DNA of 64,000 bases from Aphanocapsa lilacina HA4352-LM1 (GCA_019359725.1 JAHHGR010000003.1:81120-145119); one strand, 5' to 3'. Positions 7,115-16,915 are shown, counted from the first letter of the stretch. Numbers and translations are program-made. The notes: a model not told the origin generated them from the letters alone.

Positions 7115-9792
7115 CGTTCTTCCTCCTGTTCTACCTGTGGAGCCGAGCCGCCCAGGGGCAATCCGAAGCGAAACAACGCACCGCCGCCGGGCCGGTCGAT
7201 CGCTTTAATCCAGCCGCTGTGCGCCTCTACGATGCCGCGGACGATGGCTAGACCAAGCCCCGTGCCCCTGCCGTCGGGATGCTGCCCCCGATAGAACTTC
7301 TCGAAGAGGCGGGCGCTGTCGCCCGGCGGCAAGCCAGGACCGCGATCGGCGAGCTCGACGATGATCATCTGGCCATCGGCGGCGTGGGCGGACAGTTCCA
7401 CGGGCGTACCGGCGGGGGTGTGGCGGGCGGCGTTCTCGAGTAGGTTGATGAGCACCTGCTCGATGAGCACTGCGTCGAGGGGAACGAGCGGCAGATCCGG
7501 CGGCAGGGCGATGGTGAGCGGATGGTCGGCCAGGGCGGCATCCACGCGGCGCACCGCCGCCCCGACCACCTCCTCCAGCGGCTGCCACTCCTTGCGCACC
7601 CGCAGGGTGCCCGATTCAAGGCGCGTCATCTCAAGCAGGTTGCCCACCAACCGGTTGAGGTGTTCCGCTTCGCCGAAGACCACCTGGAGGGCTGCGCGCT
7701 GGTGGTCGCAGGCGGGGTCGGTCTGAGCAAGCAGCGTGCTGGTCATTCCGGCGATCACAGCGAGCGGTGTGCGCAGATCGTGGGAGACGGAGCTGAGCAA
7801 TGCCGAGCGCATCGCTTCGGTCTCGGCCTGCAGACGGGCGCGGTCGGCCTGCTCGGCCAGTTGCACCCGCTCGATGGCGGCGGCCGTCTGGCTTGCGAAA
7901 GTCTCAATCAGGTGAAACTGCTCCGGGTCGGCAAGCCGCACGATGCCCTCACCGGCGCGCACCGCCAGCACGCCGACGGTGCCGCGCGAAGCGACCAGCG
8001 GCAGGTAGGTCGCACCGGCGCCGGGCAAGGAATCGGTGTGGGCCCCCGCCGCTCGGCCGCGCTCGTAGGCCCAGCGGGCGGTAGTCTGTTCGTTGGGAGG
8101 GGCAAAAAAGCCCGTCTGCGCTAGGGGCGAGGCGAGGGTGCCGTCGGCGCCGGGCAGCAGGACGGCCACATCGCAGCTGACGACGGTGCCGATGTGCTGC
8201 CCGGCGGCTCCGGCGAGCGTTTCGAGGTCGCGCGCGGCGGCCAATTCCCGGCTCAAGCCGTAGAGCGCGGCGGTGCGCCGTTCGCGGGAACGGGCGGTCT
8301 GCGCCTGGAGCCGGACGCGGTCGGTAAGACCGCTGATGAGCAAGGCCACCGTGAGCATCACCCCAAAGGTGACCACGTACTGCGTGTCGGCGACGGCGAA
8401 GGTGAAGTGGGGCGGCACGAAGAAAAAATCGAAAGCAGCCACGCTCAGCACCGAGGCAAGTGTCGCCGGACCGCGCCCGTGGCGGGTGGCGACGACGACC
8501 ACACCGAGCAGGTAGACCATGGCAATGTTGACCGGGGCCAAGCGGCCGAATACCGCCCAGCCACAGAGCGTGCAGACAAAAACCACCGCCAGGCAAAAGC
8601 CGTAGGCGGACCAATCCACACCCGGACTGAGCGACGGCTTCGGCTGAGGGCGCTGCTCTTCGGCGTCGCCGCTGATCACGTACACGTCGATCGGGCCGCT
8701 GCGGCGCACCAATTCGTCGACCACTGATCCGAACAGCACCTCCTTCCAGCGGGGCCGGGCCGGTTTGCCCACCACGATCTTCGAGACGTTGCGCTCCCGG
8801 GCGAAAGCGAGGATCTCCTCGACGGGATCCTGACCGCTCAAGGTCACCGCCTGCGCCCCAAGTTGCTCGGCGAGTCTCAGCGTGGCGTTCACCCGGCCCC
8901 GGGCGGCCTCGCCCGCGGCGAGGGTGGCGGGCGTTTCGACGTAGACCACCAGCCACTCGGCCCGCAAACCGGCCGCCATGCGCCTTGCTGCCCGCACCAG
9001 CCTGCGGGCTAGGGGGCTGGGGCTGACACATACGAGGATCCGCTCCGCCGCGGGCCAGGTGTCGGCGATGGCGTTGCGCCGCCGCCAATCTTGCATCTGC
9101 GCGTCGACGCGCTCGGCAGTGCGTCTGAGCGCTAGTTCCCGCAAGGCGATGAGATTGCCTTTACGAAAAAAGTGCGCAAGCGCCCGCTCGGCCTGCTCAC
9201 GGCTGTAGATTTTGCCCTCTTTGAGCCGCTCGATAAGGTCGTCGGGGGGCAAGTCGATAAGCTCGACTTCGTCGGCCTGCTCGATGAGCCGGTCGGGCAC
9301 CGTCTCGCGCACTGCGACGCCCGTGATCTGGGCGACGACATCGTTAAGGCTTTCCAGGTGCTGGACGTTGACGGTGGTGAAGACATCGATGCCCTCGGCC
9401 AACAAATCCTCGATGTCCTGCCAGCGCTTGGGATGGCGCAGTCCGGGTGCGTTGGTGTGGGCCAACTCATCCACCAGAACCAGCTGCGGTCGGCGCACGA
9501 GGGTGGCGTCCAGGTCGAATTCGGTCAACCGGGCTTTTCGGTACTCGACAATGCGGGGCGGCAACCGCTCCAGACCGGCAAGCAGGTCAGCGGTCTCGGC
9601 GCGGCCGTGGGTCTCGACGTGGCCCACTACCACATCGAGACCGCCCGCCTGCAACTCGCGGGCGGAGCGCAACATGGCGCAGGTCTTGCCCACCCCCGCC
9701 GCCGCCCCGAAAAACACCTTGAGCTTGCCGCGTGCCTGCTCCCGCTGCAGCTGCGCAAGCAGCACATCAAACTCCAGCCGCCGATCAGGCAT
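7111..9792 (-). CDS. kdpD: Sensor histidine kinase KdpD
   Basis: An 893-residue protein, the usual KdpD length. The order is: N-terminal KdpD domain with Walker A GAAAGVGKT (about 29-37) and VLVDELAHTN; a UspA-like domain (about 250-370) with SKIVVGKPARP; four transmembrane helices (about 395-500, LAVVFVCTLCGWAVFG onward); a GAF domain; a HisKA domain with phospho-acceptor His in SVSHDLRTPLAV (about 670); and a HATPase_c domain with NLLENAARH, ADRGPG and GTGLGLAIV. It senses potassium or osmotic stress and phosphorylates KdpE, encoded immediately downstream. Confidence 0.96.
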   Translation of the reverse strand: MPDRRLEFDVLLAQLQREQARGKLKVFFGAAAGVGKTCAMLRSARELQAGGLDVVVGHVETHGRAETADLLAGLERLPPRIVEYRKARLTEFDLDATLVRRPQLVLVDELAHTNAPGLRHPKRWQDIEDLLAEGIDVFTTVNVQHLESLNDVVAQITGVAVRETVPDRLIEQADEVELIDLPPDDLIERLKEGKIYSREQAERALAHFFRKGNLIALRELALRRTAERVDAQMQDWRRRNAIADTWPAAERILVCVSPSPLARRLVRAARRMAAGLRAEWLVVYVETPATLAAGEAARGRVNATLRLAEQLGAQAVTLSGQDPVEEILAFARERNVSKIVVGKPARPRWKEVLFGSVVDELVRRSGPIDVYVISGDAEEQRPQPKPSLSPGVDWSAYGFCLAVVFVCTLCGWAVFGRLAPVNIAMVYLLGVVVVATRHGRGPATLASVLSVAAFDFFFVPPHFTFAVADTQYVVTFGVMLTVALLISGLTDRVRLQAQTARSRERRTAALYGLSRELAAARDLETLAGAAGQHIGTVVSCDVAVLLPGADGTLASPLAQTGFFAPPNEQTTARWAYERGRAAGAHTDSLPGAGATYLPLVASRGTVGVLAVRAGEGIVRLADPEQFHLIETFASQTAAAIERVQLAEQADRARLQAETEAMRSALLSSVSHDLRTPLAVIAGMTSTLLAQTDPACDHQRAALQVVFGEAEHLNRLVGNLLEMTRLESGTLRVRKEWQPLEEVVGAAVRRVDAALADHPLTIALPPDLPLVPLDAVLIEQVLINLLENAARHTPAGTPVELSAHAADGQMIIVELADRGPGLPPGDSARLFEKFYRGQHPDGRGTGLGLAIVRGIVEAHSGWIKAIDRPGGGALFRFGLPLGGSAPQVEQEEER

Positions 9793-10148
9793 CTATATAC
9801 TCTTGCACCGTAGGCCACTGTTTGGTGGTCCGCCCCGATGCTAGCCCTTTTTGTAGATCGTCGAGGTGCCAGGTGATGTCAAGGGCCGTCTGGACGGCAC
9901 TGAAGCTCGAGGAGCAGCGAGGGGCTCGGGGGTCAGCATCTTGCGGCAGTCTTCACTCGACTCGTAAGCCAATGCACTATCGGTCGAACCAAGGCACCGA
10001 ACTTTCACCGTAACGAGGTTCGGTAGCTGAGCGGATGTTTTATGGGATCGCGAGCCTGCGGCGATGGGGAAATGGGGCGGACAAAGCTAAAATCGGCGCA
10101 AAGAGCCTGGGCTCACAGCGGCGAACTGCCGCTAGGATGTGTTCCACA
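9793..10148. other. Intergenic region between divergent kdpD and a small gene
   Basis: These 356 bases should hold the kdpDE promoter (minus strand) and that of the small gene at 10149 (plus strand). A 6-base inverted repeat (CCGAAC ... GTTCGG, about 9997-10023) with a 15-base loop is the only structure seen. A TAAAAT at about 10090 could be a -10 for the plus-strand gene. No coding frame is convincing. Confidence 0.4.
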
Positions 10149-10382
10149 ATGTCTGACACCGGGCCGCACCGTATGAAGATTCTACTGACCATCGGCGATC
10201 GCGTTCGCTGCATCGACCCCAATCCGACGCCTCCGGGACGCCCAGCGCGCGGTTTCGGCCGCGCCCTGGTGGGCAAGACCGCGACCGTCGTCGGCTTCGG
10301 CGCCTTCGGCGGCATCACCGTTCAGGTGGACGGCTGGGAGCACACCGTCGTGGTCTCCCGGCGGGAAATCGGCAAGCTTTAA
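10149..10382 (+). CDS. Small conserved hypothetical protein, KOW/SH3-like
   Basis: A 77-residue protein starting [13 protein letters not shown]; the Met at 10173 is an alternative start. The sequence GDRVRCIDP, then [21 protein letters not shown] and a basic end, has the glycine-rich beta pattern of small SH3-like barrels. That suggests a nucleic-acid or protein-binding domain. The family is not identified. Its stop overlaps the end of dxr by 4 bases (convergent). Confidence 0.6.
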   Translation: MSDTGPHRMKILLTIGDRVRCIDPNPTPPGRPARGFGRALVGKTATVVGFGAFGGITVQVDGWEHTVVVSRREIGKL

Positions 10383-11557
10383 ATCAGTACCCGGGCTGGC
10401 GAGCGCTCCACCAGCCAGCGCACGTGCTCGCGCGCCCAGCGATCGGCTCCGCACACATCGCCCAGGTCGGGTTGACCGACGCTTTTGTGGGCTTCAAGGG
10501 TAGCTTCGAGCAGGCGCGGCATCTCTAGAAACCGGACCTTTTGCTGGAGAAACTGGGCGACGGCTTCTTCGTTGGCGGCGTTGAGCACCGTCGGGTAGGT
10601 ACCGCCGGCCCGTCCGGCCCGGTAGGCCAGCTGCATATTGGGATAGCGATCGTGGTCGGGCTCCTTGAAGGTGAGGGTGCCAACCCGGGCGAGATCTAGG
10701 GGCTTCCAGGGGGTGGGTGTGCGCTCGGGCCAACTGAGCGCATAGAGAATCGGCAGGCGCATATCCGGCCAGCCCAGTTGGGCGATGACCGAGGTGTCGG
10801 CCAATTCGACTAGCGAGTGAATGATGCTCTGGGGATGGATCACAATCTCGATGTGGTCGTAGTCGAGCCCAAACAGCCAGTGCGCCTCGATCACCTCGAG
10901 CCCCTTGTTCATCAAGGTGGCCGAATCGACGGTGATCTTGGCTCCCATCACCCAATTGGGGTGCTTGAGGGCGTCCGCTGTGGTCGCCTCGGCCAGCTTC
11001 TCCACCGGCCAGTCGCGAAAGGCACCGCCTGAGGCGGTGAGCAAGATGCGCTTGAGAGCGCCCTCGGGCACCCCCTGCAGACACTGGAAAATTGCCGAGT
11101 GCTCCGAATCGACCGGCAGCAGCTTCACCCCCCGCGCACGGATGCGCGGCATCACCACCGGTCCACCGGCCACCAGCGTCTCTTTGTTGGCAAGGGCCAG
11201 ATCCCGACCCGCGTCGATGGCCGCCAGGGTAGGCATCAACCCGGCGCACCCGACGATACCGGTGACCACCACTTCAGCAGGCGCCTGGGCAGCGACCGCA
11301 CAGCAGCCTTTTTCGCCGACGAGAATTTCGAGAGCCCCATCGACACTCTCCAGCAAAGCGACCAGCTCCGCGCGCTTCGCCTCGCTGCCCACCGCCACCA
11401 CCTGCGGCCGGAAGCGGCGAATCTGCTCGGCCAACAACGGCATGTTGCTGTGGGCGGTCATGCCGGTTACAGCGAAGCGCTCCGGGTACTCGGCGACAAT
11501 ATCGAGCGTTTGAGTACCGATCGAGCCGGTGGAGCCGAGCAGGGCAATGTGCTTCAC
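10379..11557 (-). CDS. dxr: 1-deoxy-D-xylulose-5-phosphate reductoisomerase
   Basis: A 392-residue enzyme of the MEP isoprenoid pathway, converting DXP to 2-C-methyl-D-erythritol 4-phosphate with NADPH and a divalent metal. The N-terminal Rossmann motif is [10 protein letters not shown]. The active site shows the metal-binding DSEHSAI, the flexible-loop Trp in SGGAFRDWP, and the [10 protein letters not shown] segment. In a cyanobacterium the pathway feeds carotenoids, the phytyl tail and quinones. It follows the 400-residue unknown gene by 93 bases on the same strand. Confidence 0.97.
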   Translation of the reverse strand: MKHIALLGSTGSIGTQTLDIVAEYPERFAVTGMTAHSNMPLLAEQIRRFRPQVVAVGSEAKRAELVALLESVDGALEILVGEKGCCAVAAQAPAEVVVTGIVGCAGLMPTLAAIDAGRDLALANKETLVAGGPVVMPRIRARGVKLLPVDSEHSAIFQCLQGVPEGALKRILLTASGGAFRDWPVEKLAEATTADALKHPNWVMGAKITVDSATLMNKGLEVIEAHWLFGLDYDHIEIVIHPQSIIHSLVELADTSVIAQLGWPDMRLPILYALSWPERTPTPWKPLDLARVGTLTFKEPDHDRYPNMQLAYRAGRAGGTYPTVLNAANEEAVAQFLQQKVRFLEMPRLLEATLEAHKSVGQPDLGDVCGADRWAREHVRWLVERSPARVLI

Positions 11558-11616
11558 AAAGATTTACCAGCAACTAACCGGTATTGTCCCGTGTGCACGC
11601 ACGACTGGCAAGCGCC

Positions 11617-11635
11617 CCCTGGCATCTGGCATCGG
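11617..11635. repeat. Degenerate heptamer repeat
   Basis: CTGGCAT is repeated twice in tandem, preceded by CC, between dxr and the 3' end of the upstream minus-strand gene (stop at 11651). It resembles the CCTGRCA heptamers seen after other stop codons in this window. Confidence 0.4.
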
Positions 11636-11650
11636 AAGCCCATAACCGTC

Positions 11651-12853
11651 TTAGCGCTTGCGATTTTTGCGCCACAGGCCGTACATCCGCTCAGCGTCGG
11701 CGGCAGCCTGGGCGCGCTCCCGGGCCAGATACATTTCGAGCGCCTGGGAAGGTCCGTACTCCAACTCTGTCCGGCGCACCGCCCGCGCTTCGTCGCGGGC
11801 CAGGTAGGCGCTGCGCCGTGTGCGGGTAGTGGTGCGCGGTGCATCCCGTCGGGCGTTGGTGACCGGGGAGGGCTCCGACTTGAGGACCACTTTTTTGCGC
11901 GCCCGGTCCGGGGAGGCTGCAACCCTCCGGCTGGAGCCGGTGTTGCGTTTGCGCAGCACCGGGGACGGGCGGGCGGACTTGGCGGCAGCCCCGCGGCGAG
12001 TTGCGTCCACTTTTGCGGGGCTTGCGGAGTGGGACTTTTGCACCGGCGGTGGGGTAGGAGGCACAGGCTCGCTCTTTTGGACGGGGGGGGCGGCCGGCAT
12101 CGGCGGCACCGCGGGCGGCGGCGCGTTCACCCGAGCCAGCCGTTCGGGCAGTGCACCGGCGCTCCTGGCCTGGGGCTCGGCCGGCCGGTCCTGCCAGTAG
12201 CGCGCCGCCCCGGCCCCCCCCAGCCCCAGCAGACCCACGACCCCCACCGCCAGCCCGAGGCGGGGTAAGGTCCATGGCCGGCGCCCGGCCGACGCAGGCG
12301 AGACGGCCTCGGTCTGCAAGGAAGGCGCCGGTACCAGAGCCTCCGGCGGCGCGGGGATGTACAGGTGGACTAGATGTCCCTCCTCCAGCAGCTGGTGACC
12401 GGCGGTGCGCGCGTGCGCCGGAATCATCACCCCGGGACGCTCGGACCGGTAGCTCCACAGGTCTGGTGCGGGCACAGCTTCGATGCGCTCGGGCAACCGG
12501 CGGCGATCGACGATCGCGGCCGGACCCCGCTGCAGACAGGTGAAGATGTTCTCCAGCTTCGCCGCATCGAGGGTGTCTTCGAGGTAGTAGCACAAAAAAT
12601 ATGGTACATGGCCGCGGCCAAATTCATCGCCGCCGTCGTCGTACAGCCACCCGAACAGCTGGTGAGCGGAGCTGGCCTGGTGCAGGTAGACCGAGCGATA
12701 ACCCTGCTGGGGCAGCTCGTAAGGATTCCAGTGGCGCTCGACCACCTGCTCCAAAAACACCATGCGCACCGCCGGCGGCACCCCGGCACTGGCGAATAAC
12801 TGAAAGCCCTGTCCGGCGACGCTGGTGTAGACGAGTTGGCCAAGGGTGAGCAT
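11651..12853 (-). CDS. Conserved cyanobacterial hypothetical protein with one transmembrane helix and a basic Pro-rich tail
   Basis: A 400-residue protein in three parts. Residues 1-180 are a conserved globular domain (LGQLVYTSVAGQGFQL, HVPYFLCYYLEDTLD, LENIFTCLQRGPAA) that I associate with a widespread cyanobacterial family of unknown function. Residues about 195-225 form one hydrophobic helix (LGLAVGVVGLLGLGGAG). Residues 230-400 are Pro/Ala-rich and then very basic (RRR, KK, RTRR). The tail could bind nucleic acid or the cell wall. The topology suggests a cytoplasmic N-domain anchored in the plasma membrane, but the role is unknown. Confidence 0.75.
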   Translation of the reverse strand: MLTLGQLVYTSVAGQGFQLFASAGVPPAVRMVFLEQVVERHWNPYELPQQGYRSVYLHQASSAHQLFGWLYDDGGDEFGRGHVPYFLCYYLEDTLDAAKLENIFTCLQRGPAAIVDRRRLPERIEAVPAPDLWSYRSERPGVMIPAHARTAGHQLLEEGHLVHLYIPAPPEALVPAPSLQTEAVSPASAGRRPWTLPRLGLAVGVVGLLGLGGAGAARYWQDRPAEPQARSAGALPERLARVNAPPPAVPPMPAAPPVQKSEPVPPTPPPVQKSHSASPAKVDATRRGAAAKSARPSPVLRKRNTGSSRRVAASPDRARKKVVLKSEPSPVTNARRDAPRTTTRTRRSAYLARDEARAVRRTELEYGPSQALEMYLARERAQAAADAERMYGLWRKNRKR

Positions 12854-13098
12854 AGCGGCTCGCGCGCTCCTTTGCGTGCGGATGGTGGCTTACAATCGCG
12901 TCGGCTGCAAATTGCCGACACTTGCGATCACTGACGGCCTTTTTCCCTAGGAATTCCCAGAAATAGACAGCGCTTTACATCAGAATGAGCGACACCCGCC
13001 GTGGAGGTCGAACTTCCATCGAGTGGTGCAAGGATGGTGCAAGTGTATCCTATAAAAATGGGGAATCCACTCGCCTCCACGCGCAATCGAATGGTGAG

Positions 13099-13854
13099 TT
13101 ACGGAGCCGGTGGACCGTTTGCCAAGGATTTGAGGTAACCAGTGGGTGGATAGAGGGAATATCGCGCCCGCAGTCGACCATCGGCGGTGGGTACAACACC
13201 GAGCGTGCTCAACTGGGCGAGAGCCGTTCGGCGGGTGGGTTCGTCACCGGCATTGGCATAGATTTCTTGCCAAATAGTCCGCCGGGTCCAGTTGATGGCC
13301 GGTGCCGATTCGAGGTGCTTCGCCAGCGCCCACCACTGGTTGGCGGGGAGCTGCCCGGCCGCACCCAAGCGGACGGCGGCCAGACCCGCCGCGCGGCGCA
13401 AGCAGTTGGCGGCAAGGGGGTGATTACCGGAGTACAGAAAGTGAACAAAACCGCGAGACTGCCAAAGGGCAATGCTGTCGGGGTTGTGCCGCAGGCCCCG
13501 GGCCAGAAGCCTCTCCGCCAGGTCGGGTCTGCCCATGCCGTAGGCTACCGATAGATTGGCAAGCAGATAGGCGGGCTCAAAATGGGGATTCAAGCGGTTG
13601 ATGGACTCGATAAAAGTGTAACTATCGGTGTAGCCCAGGCGCCGGCGCATCCGGTGGTCGCCTAGGTACTGTACGAAGCGCAGCCACAGCCAATCGGCGG
13701 CGAGATTGCGGTGACCGAAAGCCGGCAGCGGAGGGGAGTCCGCCCGGAACGCCCGGGGGACGGCGCGGTTTGCTGCGAGCCTGTCCGCCTGCAAAGCGAG
13801 CATGAGCGCGCAGCAAACCGCGCCGGCGCCCAGGGCGCGAAGCGTGTTCGCCAT
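13099..13854 (-). CDS. TPR-like hypothetical protein next to pilin gene
   Basis: A 251-residue protein with an N-terminal hydrophobic signal or anchor (LRALGAGAVCCALMLALQ), then helical repeats. INRLNPHFEPAYLLANLSVAYG and LARGLRHNPDSIALWQSRG are tetratricopeptide-like. It starts 8 bases after the stop of the type IV pilin gene on the same strand and is probably co-transcribed. TPR proteins often act in pilus assembly as pilotins, so a pilus or secretion role is possible but not shown. The ATG at 13854 was chosen because upstream codons only translate the antisense-like frame of the pilin gene. Confidence 0.65.
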   Translation of the reverse strand: MANTLRALGAGAVCCALMLALQADRLAANRAVPRAFRADSPPLPAFGHRNLAADWLWLRFVQYLGDHRMRRRLGYTDSYTFIESINRLNPHFEPAYLLANLSVAYGMGRPDLAERLLARGLRHNPDSIALWQSRGFVHFLYSGNHPLAANCLRRAAGLAAVRLGAAGQLPANQWWALAKHLESAPAINWTRRTIWQEIYANAGDEPTRRTALAQLSTLGVVPTADGRLRARYSLYPPTGYLKSLANGPPAP

Positions 13855-13862
13855 GGCCCGGC

Positions 13863-14405
13863 TTAGCGGGTCGGGTTGGCGTCGATGACGATTTTGGCGG
13901 CGGACTTGAGGTAGGAAGCCGCCAGCCCGCGCACCTGGGTGCCGGCGGCGGAGGCCGCTCCGCCGTCGACGTTGATGGCAAAGTCGGTATTGCTGTTGGC
14001 TACTGCCGTCTGGCCGCCCGCCTGGTGGGCGACGGCCCACTTGGTGCCGTCGGCGGGGGCGGCGCTCACAAAGCGGGTGGCGTCGTGGCCCACCTGGATC
14101 GCAGCCTGCAGGTCGCTGAGGTCCACACCCGTCTGGACCAGGGTGCCCCCCAGGGTATCGGCGTTGGCGGTGGGTACACCGCCGGCACCCATCGTGCCGG
14201 CGGTGTAGTAGGCGCCGGTTTCGTTGAGATAAGCTTCCTGGGCGGTTTTGCCGGCGTCGATGGCGACGGTCGCCTCGGTGGTCTTCGCTTTGCCGGTCTG
14301 GCCTAGAAAGTTGGGCAGAGCGACGGCGGCGAGGATGCCGACGATGATCACGACCACCAACAGTTCAATCAGGGTAAAGCCCCGGGGGGCGCGCTGGGAT
14401 GCCAT
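13863..14405 (-). CDS. Type IV pilin-like protein
   Basis: A 180-residue protein with a classical class III signal. A basic leader ends in RG, followed by FTLIELLVVVIIVGILAAVA, with cleavage expected between Gly and Phe and Glu at +5. Prepilin peptidase would process and methylate it, and the hydrophobic N-helix would pack in a pilus or pseudopilus. The body is Ala/Gly/Thr-rich. Only one pilin gene is here, and the assembly ATPase and secretin genes are elsewhere. It may serve gliding motility, DNA uptake or secretion. The gene lies 190 bases after dnaB on the same strand. Confidence 0.88.
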   Translation of the reverse strand: MASQRAPRGFTLIELLVVVIIVGILAAVALPNFLGQTGKAKTTEATVAIDAGKTAQEAYLNETGAYYTAGTMGAGGVPTANADTLGGTLVQTGVDLSDLQAAIQVGHDATRFVSAAPADGTKWAVAHQAGGQTAVANSNTDFAINVDGGAASAAGTQVRGLAASYLKSAAKIVIDANPTR

Positions 14406-14595
14406 GGAAAGTACTCCGGTTGCGACAAGTTCAGGGTGCCCCGCAGCAACGCATTTCTAACGCCTGCCAAAGTGACCCGCAAACCGTCTTTGGGCCTGCG
14501 CGTCAGCTCCAGCACCGGTTTCGGGCACTGCCCCGCCCACCAGTTTCCAGCGGTCGTGCCTGAGCAGCAGGTTCGCCACGCACGCCGTTAGGCTG

Positions 14596-16725
14596 TTAGT
14601 GGTTTCCGGAAGTCAGGTTCAAAAATCGGGTGAACTGATTTTCGAAGAGCAATCTAACTGTGCCGGTAGGGCCGTTGCGGTGTTTAACGATGTTGACTTC
14701 TGCAATGTTGCGATCCGGCGAGTCGGGATTGTAGTAGTCGTCGCGGTAGAGCATTAAGACAATATCGGCATCTTGTTCTATGGACCCCGATTCTCTTAAG
14801 TCTGACAACATGGGCCGCTTATTCGTGCGCGCTTCGACGCTGCGCGACAGCTGCGAGAGGGCCATTACCGGCACGCGCAACTCGCGGGCAAGGCCCTTGA
14901 GGCCGCGGGTGATTTTAGATAGCTCCTGAACGCGGTTGTCGGATCCTGCCCCTTCCATCAGCTGCAAGTAATCGATCATCACCAGTCCCAATCGCCCACC
15001 CTGCTCGGCCTGCAATCGGCGGGCCTTGGAGCGGATTTCAGTGACGGTTGCGTTTGGCGAATCGTCGATGTAAAGAGGAATACTGGCCAGTTCACCGATG
15101 GCTTGACCGATGCGTTGCCATTCGTTCTCGCTGATGCGGGCCGCCCGCAGCCGATGGCTTTCGACGCCCGCTTCCGAGCACAGCAGGCGCTGGACGAGTT
15201 GTTCTTTGGACATTTCCAGACTGAAGACCACCGCCGGCAATCCGGCTTTCTGAGCGATACGCTGGGCGATCGATAGGGAGAAGGCGGTGTTGTGCAGACA
15301 GATGTCGGCCGCGACAAAATTATGGGTGACAGGCACCGTCAGGTCGTAGACCTGCTCGTTGCCCACATATTCGATGGACGCAATTTCATCCCAGTAGAGG
15401 TCGCGAAGGGGCTCGAGATCCTGGCTCCAGAAACTGGTGGATTTGATCGGTGCTTCGATGGCAGGTTTGATATTTAAATAAAACATCCCGGACACCTCGT
15501 GCAGAGCGGAGAGCACCCCGAGGCGCAACAGCAGATGCTGCAGTTGGTGGCAAAAAGACTTGGCGGGTGAAGTAAATTCGACGGTCCGGTCGCTCACCCG
15601 GGCGGAATCGGCGGTGATGCAAAGCTGCTTCAAAAAAGCGACCAGTTGCGCCCTCGGCAGCCGAAAAACCGGGTCGGGGATACGGTTATCCCGGGTGGCC
15701 CGGCTGCACAACAGCGCAATTTCTTGGGGCGGCAGGCTCTCGCTGCCGAAAATCGGGATGCGGCAGGGTACGGCGATGCGCGCCCCGGCGGCGATTTCGG
15801 CGAGGGGCTTCCAACCGGTTGGCGTCAGGTAGGGATGGGCCAGGGTCGTCTTCACCTCACGGCCGAGGCCGGTGCGCACGCGGTAGACCGGCTTGATGCC
15901 GTCATCTACGAAGTGACTCGGTTCGACACAGGCCAGTTTGCCGTCGCCCAATAGCGTCAGCACTTCTACCAATTTTCCGGCCTCACCGCGGCGGTAAATG
16001 TCTTCGATGGTGACGAGCGCGCCGGTGGTCGGATCAGCGATAGGGGTATCGGCCGCGCAGCACTTGCCCATACCGGGGCGGCCCGCAACAATAATCAGAT
16101 CCGACGGCTGCAGGCCCTGGGTGTAGTTGTCGAGGTCATAGAAATGGGTGGGGATGCCGAAGACGTTGCTGCCGTCCTGGTAGCGGGTCTCCAGTTGCTC
16201 GAAGATGTTCATGAGCACTTCGGAGGCGGGCACCAGCGAGCGCTGCACCCGCTCCTGGGTGACGGCAAAGAGCGTCTGCTCGGCTTGATCGAGCAATTTG
16301 GGAATCTCGGTGGCAGTGTCGAAACCGAGGGCGGCAATTTCCTGGCCGGCACGAATCAGCATGCGCAGGGCGTACTTGTCCGAGACCAGGCGGCCGTAGC
16401 CGTCGATGTTGATCGTGTTGATGGCGGCGTCGGTGAGGCGGCGCAGGTAGGCGCGGCCCCCGATTTTTTCGGTAAGTTTGTTGTCTTCAAGCCAGGCACC
16501 CAGGGTGAGCAGGTCGGTGGGCCTGCCCTGGGCGTGGAGAGCCAGGGCCGCCCGGTAGATAATCTGGTGCGACTCGACGTAGAACGCCTCGGGGCGCAGG
16601 TGTTCGACGACGCGGGTGAGCGCCTCCGGGTCCATCATCAGGCCCCCCAGAATCGTCTCCTCCGCATCGATATTTTGGGGCGGCAGGCGCTCTTCGATGC
16701 GCAGATCGAGTTCAGATGAGGTCAT
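14596..16725 (-). CDS. dnaB: Replicative DNA helicase DnaB, containing an in-frame intein
   Basis: A 709-residue precursor. Residues 1-221 are the DnaB N-terminal domain and start of the RecA-like core, up to the Walker A GRPGMGK. Residues 222-479 are an intein. Residues 480-709 resume with TAFSLSIAQRIA, MIDYLQLMEG (Walker B), LSQLSRSVE and DLRESGSIEQDADIV. After splicing, a normal 451-residue hexameric helicase would result, joining GK to T inside the P-loop. Without splicing the ATPase site is destroyed, so splicing is needed for replication. The second common DnaB intein site (at SGSIEQ) is empty. Confidence 0.96.
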   Translation of the reverse strand: MTSSELDLRIEERLPPQNIDAEETILGGLMMDPEALTRVVEHLRPEAFYVESHQIIYRAALALHAQGRPTDLLTLGAWLEDNKLTEKIGGRAYLRRLTDAAINTINIDGYGRLVSDKYALRMLIRAGQEIAALGFDTATEIPKLLDQAEQTLFAVTQERVQRSLVPASEVLMNIFEQLETRYQDGSNVFGIPTHFYDLDNYTQGLQPSDLIIVAGRPGMGKCCAADTPIADPTTGALVTIEDIYRRGEAGKLVEVLTLLGDGKLACVEPSHFVDDGIKPVYRVRTGLGREVKTTLAHPYLTPTGWKPLAEIAAGARIAVPCRIPIFGSESLPPQEIALLCSRATRDNRIPDPVFRLPRAQLVAFLKQLCITADSARVSDRTVEFTSPAKSFCHQLQHLLLRLGVLSALHEVSGMFYLNIKPAIEAPIKSTSFWSQDLEPLRDLYWDEIASIEYVGNEQVYDLTVPVTHNFVAADICLHNTAFSLSIAQRIAQKAGLPAVVFSLEMSKEQLVQRLLCSEAGVESHRLRAARISENEWQRIGQAIGELASIPLYIDDSPNATVTEIRSKARRLQAEQGGRLGLVMIDYLQLMEGAGSDNRVQELSKITRGLKGLARELRVPVMALSQLSRSVEARTNKRPMLSDLRESGSIEQDADIVLMLYRDDYYNPDSPDRNIAEVNIVKHRNGPTGTVRLLFENQFTRFLNLTSGNH
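15289..16062 (-). mobile_element. DnaB intein (258 residues) with degenerate LAGLIDADG endonuclease remnant
   Basis: The intein starts at Cys222 (CCAADTPI, block A) and ends at LHN (His478-Asn479), with Thr480 as the +1 nucleophile. Block B is seen as TTLAHPYL with its His, and block F as YDLTVPVTHNFVA. Residues about 325-425 retain the second half of a DOD-type homing endonuclease (RIPDPVFRLPRAQLVAFL, then QLQHLLLRLGVLS). The acidic LAGLIDADG segment has become QLCITADSA and the first half is missing. It is therefore probably a splicing-competent intein with a dead nuclease. Inteins at this DnaB site are known from other bacteria. Confidence 0.93.
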
Positions 16726-16915
16726 GGGGCCGGGCCTTCGTTTCCGGTCGCCATCTTACTCTACATCTAGCGCCCGCAAGCAAAGTATGACCGCCGTAAG
16801 CCCCGCTCCTCGCACCGGGCGTCCGGCGCTACCGCAGGCAGCGGCCACAGGCGCCGCCGCGGCTGCAGCCCGGGATGCCCAGCCCGTAAGATAAGCGAAG
16901 CGCGAAGGAGTGAAG

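Noticed and set aside
12985..13554. 189-codon plus-strand frame opposite the TPR-like gene
   Set aside because: The TPR-like minus-strand frame is adjacent to the pilin gene and has a signal/anchor; the plus frame has none of these.
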